In this document: one piece after another, positions 1-5,444 of the stretch
Position numbering within the stretch: position 1 is the first letter of the stretch
Layout of the letters: every line of letters starts with the position of its first letter
DNA from: DATAQC01 sp051005135
GTDB lineage: Bacteria > Actinomycetota > Acidimicrobiia > Acidimicrobiales > AC-14
DNA: 7,263 nt
Direction of reading: 5' to 3'
Assembly (NCBI GenBank): GCA_051005135.1
Contig: JBPCJQ010000069.1
Span: 1-7,263, forward strand
Program-made: the position numbers and the translations under genes
The notes under the pieces: model-generated
What the model saw: the letters and a program-made list of their open reading frames with translations, nothing else
Database searches by the model: none
Told to the model about the DNA's origin: nothing

Positions 1-21
1 CCCCCCCCCCCCCCCCCCCCC
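1..21. other. Poly-C run at window start (probable artefact)
   Basis: Twenty-one consecutive C residues precede normal high-GC sequence. They would encode only prolines in the frame of the following gene, and a family member would not have such a run just before the conserved E-I-Q-V-R-G segment. On the opposite strand this is poly-G, a common no-signal artefact of two-colour sequencing at read ends. It most likely marks a contig edge rather than genomic sequence. Confidence 0.75.
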
Positions 22-502
22 GACTGACGAGATACAGGTCCGGGGCGCCCCCGTCATGCGGGGCTACCGGTTGCGCCCGACGGAGACGGTATTGGCCCTG
101 TCCACCGACGGTTGGCTGCACACCGGCGACGCCGGCGCATGGGATGCGGACGGCAGCTTGCGGGTGGTCGACCGCCTGCGCGATCTCGTAGTGAGCGGCG
201 GTGTCAACGTGAGCCCCACCGAGGTGGAGACGGTGCTGAGCCGGCATCCCGCCGTGGCCGACGTGGGCGTGGTCGGCGCCCCCGACCCCGAGTGGGGCGA
301 GGTGGTGGTGGCCTTCGTCGTGCCCGCCGCCGGTTGCCCGCCCCCAGCGCTGGACGAGCTGCGGGCCCTAGGCGCCGAGCACCTCTCGGCCGCCAAGCTC
401 CCGCGCCGCTTGGTGGCGATCGACACCATTCCCCGGACGCCGGGCGGCAAGCCCATGCGGCGCCTGCTGGTAGGCCGCCTCGACGTGAGAGCAAAGGCGT
501 AG
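2..502 (+). CDS. AMP-dependent acyl-CoA synthetase, C-terminal part (5' truncated)
   Basis: This is the 3' end of an ANL-superfamily acyl-CoA ligase, which activates a carboxylate as acyl-AMP and transfers it to CoA in the cytoplasm. Real sequence starts at about position 22 and the frame is open to the window edge; the ATG at 56 is internal. Before it the frame reads TDEIQVRGAPVMRGY, matching the family's GEI.VRG..VM.GY segment. Next come the GW.HTGD motif (about 112-132), the hinge motif DRLRDLVVSGGVNVSPTEVE (about 170-229), and the C-terminal lid ending in PRTPGGKPMRR, whose Lys (codon 449-451) is the expected catalytic lysine. The pattern resembles MenE (o-succinylbenzoate-CoA ligase) and medium-chain ligases, but the specificity-determining N-terminal domain is missing, so the substrate cannot be assigned. 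The stop lies 9 bases before the cbbX-like gene, so co-transcription is likely. Confidence 0.9.
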   Translation, partial: PPPPPPPTDEIQVRGAPVMRGYRLRPTETVLALSTDGWLHTGDAGAWDADGSLRVVDRLRDLVVSGGVNVSPTEVETVLSRHPAVADVGVVGAPDPEWGEVVVAFVVPAAGCPPPALDELRALGAEHLSAAKLPRRLVAIDTIPRTPGGKPMRRLLVGRLDVRAKA

Positions 503-511
503 GATCGAGGC

Positions 512-1597
512 ATGACCAGCTTTACCATGCCCAACAAGGCCAATCAACCCAAGTCCGGCAAAGAGGCGGAGGAGGAGGACCAGGAGAAGGCGAAGGCCGA
601 ACAGCTCGGCGACGACGACACCGTCGACGTCGAGGCCGAGCGCAAGGAGACCAACACCGACGAGATCCTCGAACGCCTCGACAAGGAACTGGTCGGCCTG
701 GTGCCGGTGAAGACTCGCATCCGCGAGATCGCCGACCTCCTGGTCGTCGACCGCCTGCGACGCAAGTTCGGGATCGACTCCAGCCGGCCCACCCTGCACA
801 TGTGCTTCACCGGTAGCCCTGGCACGGGCAAGACCACGGTGGCCCTGCGCATGGCCGACCTCCTCAAGTCGCTCGGCTATCTCTCCAAGGGCCAGATGAC
901 CCACGTCACCCGTGACGACCTCGTGGGCCAGTACGTGGGCCACACCGCCCCCAAGACCAAAGAGGTCCTCAAGAGGGCGATGGGCGGGGTCCTGTTCATC
1001 GACGAGGCCTACTACCTGCACCGCAAGGAGAACGAGCGCGACTACGGGCAGGAGGCCATCGAGATGCTCCTGCAGATCATGGAGAACGAGCGGGAGAACG
1101 TGGTGGTCATCCTCGCCGGCTACAAGGACAAGATGGAGGACTTCTTCACCAGCAACCCGGGGATGGGGTCGAGGATCGCCCACCACATCGAGTTCCCCGA
1201 CTTCAGCGTCGACGAGCTCATGGGCATCGCCGAGATAATGCTCGACGAGCAGCACTACACGTTCTCCGACGGCGCCAGGGAGGCCTTCCGCGACTATCTC
1301 GACCTGCGCATGCACCAGCCCCGCTTCTCCAACGGCCGCAGCGTGCGCAACGCCCTGGAGCGGGCCCGTTTGCGCCACGCCAGCCGGGTGGTGGCCAGCC
1401 ATGACAAGGTGGGCAAGAAGGAACTCATGCGCATCGAGGATGAGGACATCCTCAAGAGCCGGGTCTTCGCCGACGAGGACGAAGGCCAGTACGGCGCCGG
1501 CGTGGCCGGAGGCAACGGCAAGCAGCCCGCGAGCTCCGACGGGGAAGGCTCCACGAGCGACGACAAGCAAGCCGCCGAAAAATCCAGCGGGGGCTGA
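512..1597 (+). CDS. cbbX: CbbX-type AAA+ ATPase (red-type RuBisCO activase family)
   Basis: This 361-residue AAA+ ATPase belongs to the CbbX/CfqX family. Proven members use ATP to thread the RuBisCO large-subunit C-terminus and release inhibitory sugar phosphates. Visible motifs are Walker A GSPGTGKT (residues 101-108), the segment VTRDDLVGQYVGHTAPKT (132-149) with a pore-loop Tyr-Val-Gly at 141-143, Walker B LFIDEA (161-166), NERDYGQEAIE (174-184), the sensor-1 strand VVVILAGYKD (197-206), a candidate arginine finger Arg221 in GSRIAHHIEF, and sensor-2 GRSVRNALERARLR (275-288). These match CbbX better than the EccA ATPases of type VII secretion. It is longer than typical CbbX (about 300 residues) because of a Lys/Glu/Asp-rich N-terminal extension (about 1-48) and a Gly/Ser/Asp-rich tail (about 320-361), both probably disordered. 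The ATG at 512 has AGGA at 501-504; ATG 527 is an alternative. No cbbL or cbbS is in view, so the client protein is inferred only. Confidence 0.85.
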   Translation: MTSFTMPNKANQPKSGKEAEEEDQEKAKAEQLGDDDTVDVEAERKETNTDEILERLDKELVGLVPVKTRIREIADLLVVDRLRRKFGIDSSRPTLHMCFTGSPGTGKTTVALRMADLLKSLGYLSKGQMTHVTRDDLVGQYVGHTAPKTKEVLKRAMGGVLFIDEAYYLHRKENERDYGQEAIEMLLQIMENERENVVVILAGYKDKMEDFFTSNPGMGSRIAHHIEFPDFSVDELMGIAEIMLDEQHYTFSDGAREAFRDYLDLRMHQPRFSNGRSVRNALERARLRHASRVVASHDKVGKKELMRIEDEDILKSRVFADEDEGQYGAGVAGGNGKQPASSDGEGSTSDDKQAAEKSSGG

Positions 1598-1601
1598 ACC
1601 A

Positions 1602-2759
1602 TTGCGCGAGGCATCGCGCGCCCAGGCCACGACGTGGTTGGTGGTGGCGATCGCCTCAGCCGTGCTCGGCCCGCTCTTAGCCGCCGGGTCGGCCGGGGCC
1701 GACAGCATCACCACCCCCCTCCCAATGACCTCGCTGCCCCGCAGTGGCCCCGAGGACTTCTCGGTGAACCTGTCCCGGCTCGCCTACCCCGAGGTTTCAC
1801 CGTCGGCCAAAGTGGTGGTGGTCAACGAGGACGACGTGACCTCGGCGCTGCCGGCCGCGGTCCTGGCCCGGGCCACCTCGAGCCCGCTCCTGCTGGCCCG
1901 AGCCCTCGACCTCACCAAGGCCCAGAAGCAGGAGGTGGCCCGCCTGCGCCCCGATGGCGCCTACCTGGTGGGGGCGGCGTCGGCGCTGTCGGACAAGGTC
2001 TCCTCATCGCTGGCACATGCGGGCGCCCGCCAACAACAACGCATCAACGGGAACGACTCGGCCGACACCGCCCGACGGGTGGCGCTCCTGGTCGACGACC
2101 GTGACGCCGAAGCCAAGGCCAAGGGCGCGCCTGCGTTCGACGCCGCCGTCGTGGTCAACCCGGCCAGCCCCGACGCCGCCACCGGCTCGGCGCTGGCTGC
2201 GGCGCTGCGCCTACCCGTCCTGTTCACCCAGCGCGACGCCGTCTCCCCTGCGACCACCGACGCCCTGGCCATCCTGGGCATCACGTCGACGCTGGTCGTG
2301 GGAGGAGCCACCTCTGTTGGCCCGGGCGTCATGACCCAGTTGCCCGGCGCCAAGCGCCTGGGCGGCTCCGACCCGACCCTCACGTCGGAGGCGGTGGCCG
2401 TCGAGTCCGTCACCAGAGGCGAGCCCACCAATGTCGTCTACGTCACCGACGGCGAGCGCCCCGTCGAGCAGGCCGCGGTCGGGGCCGCTGTGGGCCGCCT
2501 CGGCGGCATCATGCTGGCCGAGCCCGACGCCAGCCCGGCCGCGACCCGCAGATCCCTTGACAAGCTGGGTCTCACGGCCCGCGTCGACCGCCTGGTCGTG
2601 GCCAGGGTCGACTTCGGTGGCACCAGCACCAGGTTGCGCCTCACCCTCGCCGTCCTCATCTCTCTCATCGGCGTTGCCACGATCGTCGTAGCCCTGGCCC
2701 ACCGCGACGACACGCACGGCTCTGCGCAGCCGTCCCCTGTCAGCCACCCTTCGACGTAG
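1602..2759 (+). CDS. Exported membrane-anchored protein with CWB2-like cell wall-binding repeats
   Basis: A 385-residue protein if started at the TTG at 1602, 4 bases after the cbbX stop and 8 bases after a GGGGG Shine-Dalgarno-like run (1589-1593). That start gives a classical signal peptide: Arg2 and Arg6, a hydrophobic core (12-28), and a cleavage site near AGA|D at 33/34. The body holds about three related alpha/beta units (roughly 56-160, 165-268 and 276-336). They alternate Val/Ile/Leu strands with LGGAT- or VGAAS-type turns and K/R-L-G-G-x-D, resembling putative cell wall-binding repeat 2 (PF04122). The best match is LVVGGATSVGPGVMTQL followed by AKRLGGSD (about 231-256). A single membrane helix (345-366) followed by HRDD gives a type I topology with a short cytoplasmic tail. 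CWB2 modules bind wall polymers in Gram-positive bacteria; the ligand here is unknown. Earlier in-frame starts would overlap cbbX and lose the signal peptide. Confidence 0.75.
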   Translation: MREASRAQATTWLVVAIASAVLGPLLAAGSAGADSITTPLPMTSLPRSGPEDFSVNLSRLAYPEVSPSAKVVVVNEDDVTSALPAAVLARATSSPLLLARALDLTKAQKQEVARLRPDGAYLVGAASALSDKVSSSLAHAGARQQQRINGNDSADTARRVALLVDDRDAEAKAKGAPAFDAAVVVNPASPDAATGSALAAALRLPVLFTQRDAVSPATTDALAILGITSTLVVGGATSVGPGVMTQLPGAKRLGGSDPTLTSEAVAVESVTRGEPTNVVYVTDGERPVEQAAVGAAVGRLGGIMLAEPDASPAATRRSLDKLGLTARVDRLVVARVDFGGTSTRLRLTLAVLISLIGVATIVVALAHRDDTHGSAQPSPVSHPST

Positions 2760-2761
2760 TC

Positions 2762-3030
2762 TCCCGCCGCCTCGTCGTTGCGGGTCTGGGCGTTCTGAAG
2801 AAGGGCCACCATGAGGAAGGTGACGATCGTCGTCATGGTGCTGATGATGAGCTGCCAGGTGTCGAACTTGAGAACAGGAACGTCGGTGCCCAGGCGACGA
2901 TCAGCAGGACGCAGAAGGCGAAGAAGGCGGCCCGGCTGGCAAACAGGGCGGCTCCACCGGCGAAACGGTCGAAGAAGCCGGGCTTCCCGGCGACTTCGCT
3001 GGGCATGGTCGCCGCGTCGTGCTCAGGCAC
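2762..3030 (-). pseudogene. Low-affinity iron permease-like protein, frameshifted and C-terminally truncated
   Basis: The minus strand encodes a small two-helix membrane protein split between two frames. From a GTG at 3030 (GGGAG seven bases upstream; ATG 3006 is the alternative) it reads KPGFFDRFAGGAALFASRAA then a hydrophobic helix ending WAPTFLF. The frame then closes at 2833. One frame over, from about 2872, it continues KFDTWQLIISTMTTIVTFLM then VALLQNAQTRNDEA. FDRF...SR...W and DTWQL.I.T.TTI.TFLM...QN.Q.R are the hallmarks of the low-affinity iron permease family (PF04120). The break at about 2870-2883 is equivalent to one missing base. After NDEA (about 2765) the family's usual tail is absent: the frame runs on antisense through the 3' end of the CWB2-like gene to 2438 without similarity. 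Either the gene is dead or one base is an error. The 103-residue gene upstream is probably co-transcribed. Confidence 0.7.
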
Positions 3031-3046
3031 TGTGTGGCTCCCGTCT

Positions 3047-3358
3047 CTAGGACGAAGGTGTGTCAGCCGAACCCTTCTCCCCGTCGCCACGATGGATAAC
3101 GACGACCGTGCCCCGGGAGCTCTGCGGGTCGAAGCGCACCTCGACCCGATCGGGATCGACGGGCTTGGCAGGTGCTTCCTGCTCGATGCCGACGGTGTCG
3201 GACCGCTGCGGTTGGAAGACCTGCTGCAGGCCGAGGGCCAGGGCGGCGGTGATCGCCCCCGAGGCGGTGTTCTGGCGCCAGCGGTCCACCGCACGCGGTT
3301 CGGCGTGGGCCTCGGGCTCTTGCTCGAAGCTGTCCGGCTCGCCCTCGGGCGGTTCCAT
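3047..3358 (-). CDS. Small conserved-looking hypothetical protein (103 aa)
   Basis: A 103-residue protein with an acidic N-terminus (residues 1-22, rich in Glu and Pro), then VDRWRQNTASGAITAALALG (24-43), an LQQVFQP segment (44-50), and a C-terminal strand-rich part with VDPDRVEVRFDP and GTVVVIHR (67-90). From memory this layout, an Ala/Leu helix followed by L..VF.P and 'DPDRPVE..FDP', occurs in small actinobacterial proteins of unknown function; I cannot name a domain. An in-frame TAA lies 9 bases upstream of the ATG. AGGA directly abuts the start with no spacing, so the message may be leaderless. The stop is 16 bases before the GTG of the broken iron permease-like gene, suggesting a two-gene transcript. 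The hydrophobic stretch is short for a membrane segment and may instead be an amphipathic helix. Confidence 0.6.
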   Translation of the reverse strand: MEPPEGEPDSFEQEPEAHAEPRAVDRWRQNTASGAITAALALGLQQVFQPQRSDTVGIEQEAPAKPVDPDRVEVRFDPQSSRGTVVVIHRGDGEKGSADTPSS

Positions 3359-3369
3359 TCCTGGAGGTT

Positions 3370-3744
3370 ATGCCTTCGCTTGGTGGGACTCGGTTTCCGA
3401 AGAACGGCTGGCGGAGACACCATCGGTCATGGGATCGCTCGCCAACCTGGACGAGGTTGGCGATGGGGGGATCCTGTGGCTCGTAGCAGCAGCGCTGGCA
3501 GCGTCAAGGGGGGGGCCGATTCGTGCGGCGAGCGGCCCTGCGCGGCCTGCTGTCGGCCGGGATGGCCTCCACGGCAACCAAAGGAGTGGCGAGGCTGACC
3601 GCCTCTGGGCACGACCATGCCCAGCCCCATCTTTGCCTGGCCTCCGGCCACGCCGCGGTGGCGTTCCCTTTCGCTGGTGGTGCCGGCCAGGAGGTGCCCG
3701 CCCTGGCCCTGACCAACGCCGGCCAGCGGGTACGGTGCGGGCCC
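3370..3744 (+). pseudogene. PAP2 (phosphatidic acid phosphatase)-like remnant
   Basis: Plus-strand coding remnant in two frames. The first frame (about 3373-3508) reads EERLAETPSVMGSLANLDEV, then GDGGILWLVAAALAAS. After a run of eight G (3508-3515) the next frame reads RFVRRAALRGLLSAGMAST, then HLCLASGHAAVAFPFAGG and QEVPALALTNA. Seven G would join the two frames exactly as SRGGRFVRRAALRG. The arrangement (N-terminal helix, RRAALRGLL, a Lys-containing segment, SGHAA.AF.FA, E.PALAL) matches membrane PAP2 phosphatases of actinobacteria. The gene is nevertheless decayed: the K......RP motif lacks its RP (it reads KGVARLTA), PSGH reads ASGH, and the third motif (SR...H...D) and later helices are gone because the sequence runs straight into the lipoprotein start. 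No convincing start codon is seen in the first frame; ATG 3370 after GGAGG is in the second frame. Confidence 0.55.
3439..3463. repeat. Perfect 10-bp inverted repeat with 5-base loop
   Basis: TCGCCAACCT (3439-3448) is followed by GGACG and its exact reverse complement AGGTTGGCGA (3454-3463). There is no T-run on either side, so it is not a standard intrinsic terminator. It lies inside the PAP2-like remnant, about 80 bases upstream of the divergent 103-residue gene. A protein-binding site or a structured RNA hairpin is possible, as is chance in a GC-rich coding remnant. Confidence 0.5.
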
Positions 3745-3745
3745 A
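3709..3745 (+). promoter_or_regulatory. Candidate leaderless promoter of the lipoprotein gene
   Basis: CTGACC (3709-3714) resembles a -35 TTGACN box, and TACGGT (3731-3736) fits the actinobacterial -10 TANNNT, with a 16-base spacer. The ATG at 3745 falls 8 bases after the -10 box, about where transcription should begin. There is no Shine-Dalgarno sequence, so a leaderless mRNA is the simplest reading. Confidence 0.5.
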
Positions 3746-4308
3746 TGGCATCGCGGACGGTCGCAAAGAGAGTCGCCGCCAGCGCTGCCTTCGCCGTAGT
3801 GGTCGCCGCCTGCGGATCTGGGTCCTCGAAGAGCGCGACCAACACGACGGCTCTTCCCGGGGGGACGGTCGCCGGGGTCACCAGCACGGTCGCGCCGCCC
3901 AAAGCGGCGTGCGACATCCTCAGCCGTGACGACGTAGCTGCGGCTGTGGGCAACCCCGTCAACGATCCCCAGCCTTCGGGTACGACCGACTGCGCCTGGG
4001 GCACCGCCGTCGACGGGGGAACCAGCCTGGCGCTCACCATTGCCAAGCCCGGCAACCCGGCCGCCGCCGCCGCCGAGTGCACCGCGCAGCGCAACGGCCT
4101 ACCCAGCGAACTGCCCAAAGAACCGGTTGCCGGCGTGGGCACATCGGCGGTGTGGGTCCTGGAGCCGCTCACCACCATCAAGCAGGGCCACCTGGTGGCC
4201 TGCTGGGCAGACTCGGTCGTCAGCGTCCTCCTCACCGGCGAACGCGACCCGGGCGCCCTACGGACCACTGCCACCGGCGTCGTCCAGAAGGCCCATAGCC
4301 GCCTCTGA
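3745..4308 (+). CDS. Secreted lipoprotein, DUF3558-like
   Basis: A 187-residue predicted lipoprotein. The N-terminus has Arg4, Lys8 and Arg9, a hydrophobic core (AASAAFAVVV), and lipobox VAAC with the lipidated Cys at residue 23, followed by a Gly/Ser/Thr linker to about residue 52. The mature domain starts ACDILSRDDVAAAVG (55-69), continues TDCAWGT (81-87), ECTAQR (111-116), VAGVGTSAVW (128-137) and LVACWADSVVSVLL (150-163), and ends with an amphipathic helix. Four cysteines (56, 83, 112, 153) could form two disulfides. The 'C.lL....V..a.G...' opening and the C.W centre resemble DUF3558-type lipoproteins of actinobacteria, whose function is unknown. It should be anchored on the outer face of the membrane. 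The frame is open upstream to at least 3523 through the PAP2 remnant, but the signal peptide and promoter fix the start at 3745. Confidence 0.8.
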   Translation: MASRTVAKRVAASAAFAVVVAACGSGSSKSATNTTALPGGTVAGVTSTVAPPKAACDILSRDDVAAAVGNPVNDPQPSGTTDCAWGTAVDGGTSLALTIAKPGNPAAAAAECTAQRNGLPSELPKEPVAGVGTSAVWVLEPLTTIKQGHLVACWADSVVSVLLTGERDPGALRTTATGVVQKAHSRL

Positions 4309-4319
4309 CGCAACGTCTC

Positions 4320-4349
4320 ATCTCCCGATAATGGATATTATCGGGAGAT
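4320..4349. promoter_or_regulatory. Perfect 13-bp palindrome, candidate operator
   Basis: ATCTCCCGATAAT (4320-4332), spacer GGAT, then the exact reverse complement ATTATCGGGAGAT (4337-4349). The right arm plus one base, TATCGGGAGATA, is itself a TATC-N4-GATA dyad, and the left arm is the same with one mismatch, so four half-sites are present. The centre coincides with the likely -35 box of the following gene, so a bound protein would block the promoter. It starts 12 bases after the lipoprotein stop, but no T-tract follows it, so a terminator role is secondary at best. It is notably AT-richer than its surroundings. The binding protein is unknown. Confidence 0.75.
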
Positions 4350-4360
4350 AGTGCTAGGGT
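4332..4360 (+). promoter_or_regulatory. Candidate promoter with extended -10 for the 98-aa gene
   Basis: TAGGGT (4355-4360) fits a TANNNT -10 box and is preceded by TGC, making an extended -10. TGGATA (4332-4337) matches TTGACA at four of six positions, 17 bases upstream and at the centre of the palindrome. Transcription would start near 4367, leaving a leader of about 26 bases that carries AGAGAGG. Confidence 0.55.
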
Positions 4361-4393
4361 GGCGGTCACACACAAGGCACCAGAGAGGCAATC

Positions 4394-4690
4394 ATGGCCA
4401 GTACTAATCGTTCGTCAGCAGAGCAAGGCGTCGTCTATGAGGTGAGGGAGCTCACCGACCGTTGGGTGAAGCCGATGGCGGGCACCGTCCTCAGCAGCCA
4501 CGGATCGGCCGGAGCGGCGATGGACGCGTTCAAGCACCAACCCCAGTCCGCCACCGACGGCACCGGTCAAGCCAGCCGTGGCAACTACCGGCCCACCGCA
4601 GTCGTGCGGGTTGCCGCCGGTGGCCAGGAGTCGATCGTCCTCCCCCCGCCCGCAGGCGGAGGCCTCATGGCCTGGCCGTACTCGAACTAG
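4394..4690 (+). CDS. Hypothetical 98-aa protein, possibly DUF2188-like
   Basis: A 98-residue soluble protein with a good Shine-Dalgarno sequence (AGAGAGG ending at 4388, five bases before ATG) behind the palindrome-covered promoter. Residues 13-48 run VVYEVRELTDRWVKPMAG, then LSSHGSAGAAMDAFKHQ: a strand, a Trp-containing strand, an S-H-G-S turn and a helix. This is the general order of DUF2188-type small proteins ('W.V...g....s.h.t...A...A'), though the match is weak. A flexible Gly/Ser/Thr stretch (52-62) precedes GNYRPTAVVRVA (63-74) and a Pro/Gly-rich end. The stop is 19 bases before the recombinase GTG, so the two form an apparent operon. No function can be assigned. A dedicated operator suggests tightly controlled expression. 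Confidence 0.65.
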   Translation: MASTNRSSAEQGVVYEVRELTDRWVKPMAGTVLSSHGSAGAAMDAFKHQPQSATDGTGQASRGNYRPTAVVRVAAGGQESIVLPPPAGGGLMAWPYSN

Positions 4691-4709
4691 CAACGAAGGC
4701 CGAAGCTTC

Positions 4710-5444
4710 GTGGCCCGGAAGCTCGGGCCCGACGCTCGGTTCCTGGAGGCCCTCGACGCCTGGCTGAGCTACGTCGGCACCACCAAGCCGGCGGCGGCGG
4801 CCACCCTCGCCGCCTACCGTCGCGACGTCGAGGGCTTGGCCCGCCGCATTGCGTCTTGCCATGACCTCGGCGAGATGCGGGTGCAAGACCTCACCAAGGC
4901 GGCCCTGCAGGCCGCCTTCAGGTCGTGGGCCGTCGACCACGCCGCCGCCTCGGTTTTGCGGGCTCGCTCGGCGTGGTCGGGCTTCTTCGACTTCCTGGTG
5001 GCAAACGACGTCCGCGACGGCAACCCGATGGCGGCAATAGCCAAGCCGACCAGGGCCAAGGGGCCTCCCCGGGCGATCCGCGACCCCGATTCCGCCACCC
5101 GCCTGCTGGCTGCCGATACCTCGAGGCCGCCGCAGATTCGGGGAGGTCCGGCTGAGGAGGCCCTCTACGGGCGTCGACCTTCGATCGAGCGATCATCGCC
5201 CTCTTCGTCCTTGCGGACGTCGATCTCGACGAAGCCGGCGGCGTCCATCTCCTCGGCAACGACGTCGCCCTGGTCGCCGCCGAGCTCGAGGAGAAGCCAG
5301 GCCCCCGACTGCAGCCAACGAGTGCTACGCCCGACCACCGAGGACAGCAGGGCGAGACCACCTTGGCCGCCGTCCAGGGCGCGGCGCGGCTCGAACGCCA
5401 CCACGTCGCGTGGCAAGAAGCACAGCTCGTCGGTCGGCACATAG
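4710..5444 (+). pseudogene. Tyrosine recombinase (XerC/phage integrase family), N-terminal domain only
   Basis: From a GTG at 4710 (GAAGG about ten bases upstream) the frame encodes a typical SAM-like core-binding domain of tyrosine recombinases. It shows FLEALDAWLSYVGTTKPAAA, LAAYRRDVEGLARRI (about residues 33-47), LTKAALQAAFRSWAV (61-75), SVLRARSAWSGFFDFLVAND (81-100), DGNPMAAIAKPTRAKG (103-118) and AIRDPDSATRLLAA (122-135). Intact relatives continue into a catalytic domain with R...K...HxxR...Y. Here the similarity ends near residue 150 (about 5159), exactly where the converging methyltransferase gene ends. The frame then runs antisense through that gene to 5444 as Ser/Arg/Pro-rich translation with no recombinase motifs. 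Without the catalytic tyrosine it cannot recombine DNA; a surviving DNA-binding fragment is conceivable. It was probably truncated by a rearrangement that joined it to the methyltransferase 3' end. Confidence 0.7.

Noticed and set aside
368..1714. A 448-codon open frame on the minus strand
   Set aside because: It mirrors the GC-rich codons of the cbbX-type gene and has no domain of its own; the plus-strand protein has unambiguous AAA+ motifs.
4320..4349. Intrinsic terminator for the lipoprotein gene
   Set aside because: The stem is perfect but neither side has a T-tract, and it overlaps good promoter elements, so an operator is the better reading.
5177..5300. A plus-strand frame reading FDRAIIALFVLADV, resembling the start of a recombinase catalytic domain
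   Set aside because: It is antisense to the methyltransferase C-terminus, whose VEIDVRKDEEGDDR fits the HemK family well. No GLR or HxxR motif follows.
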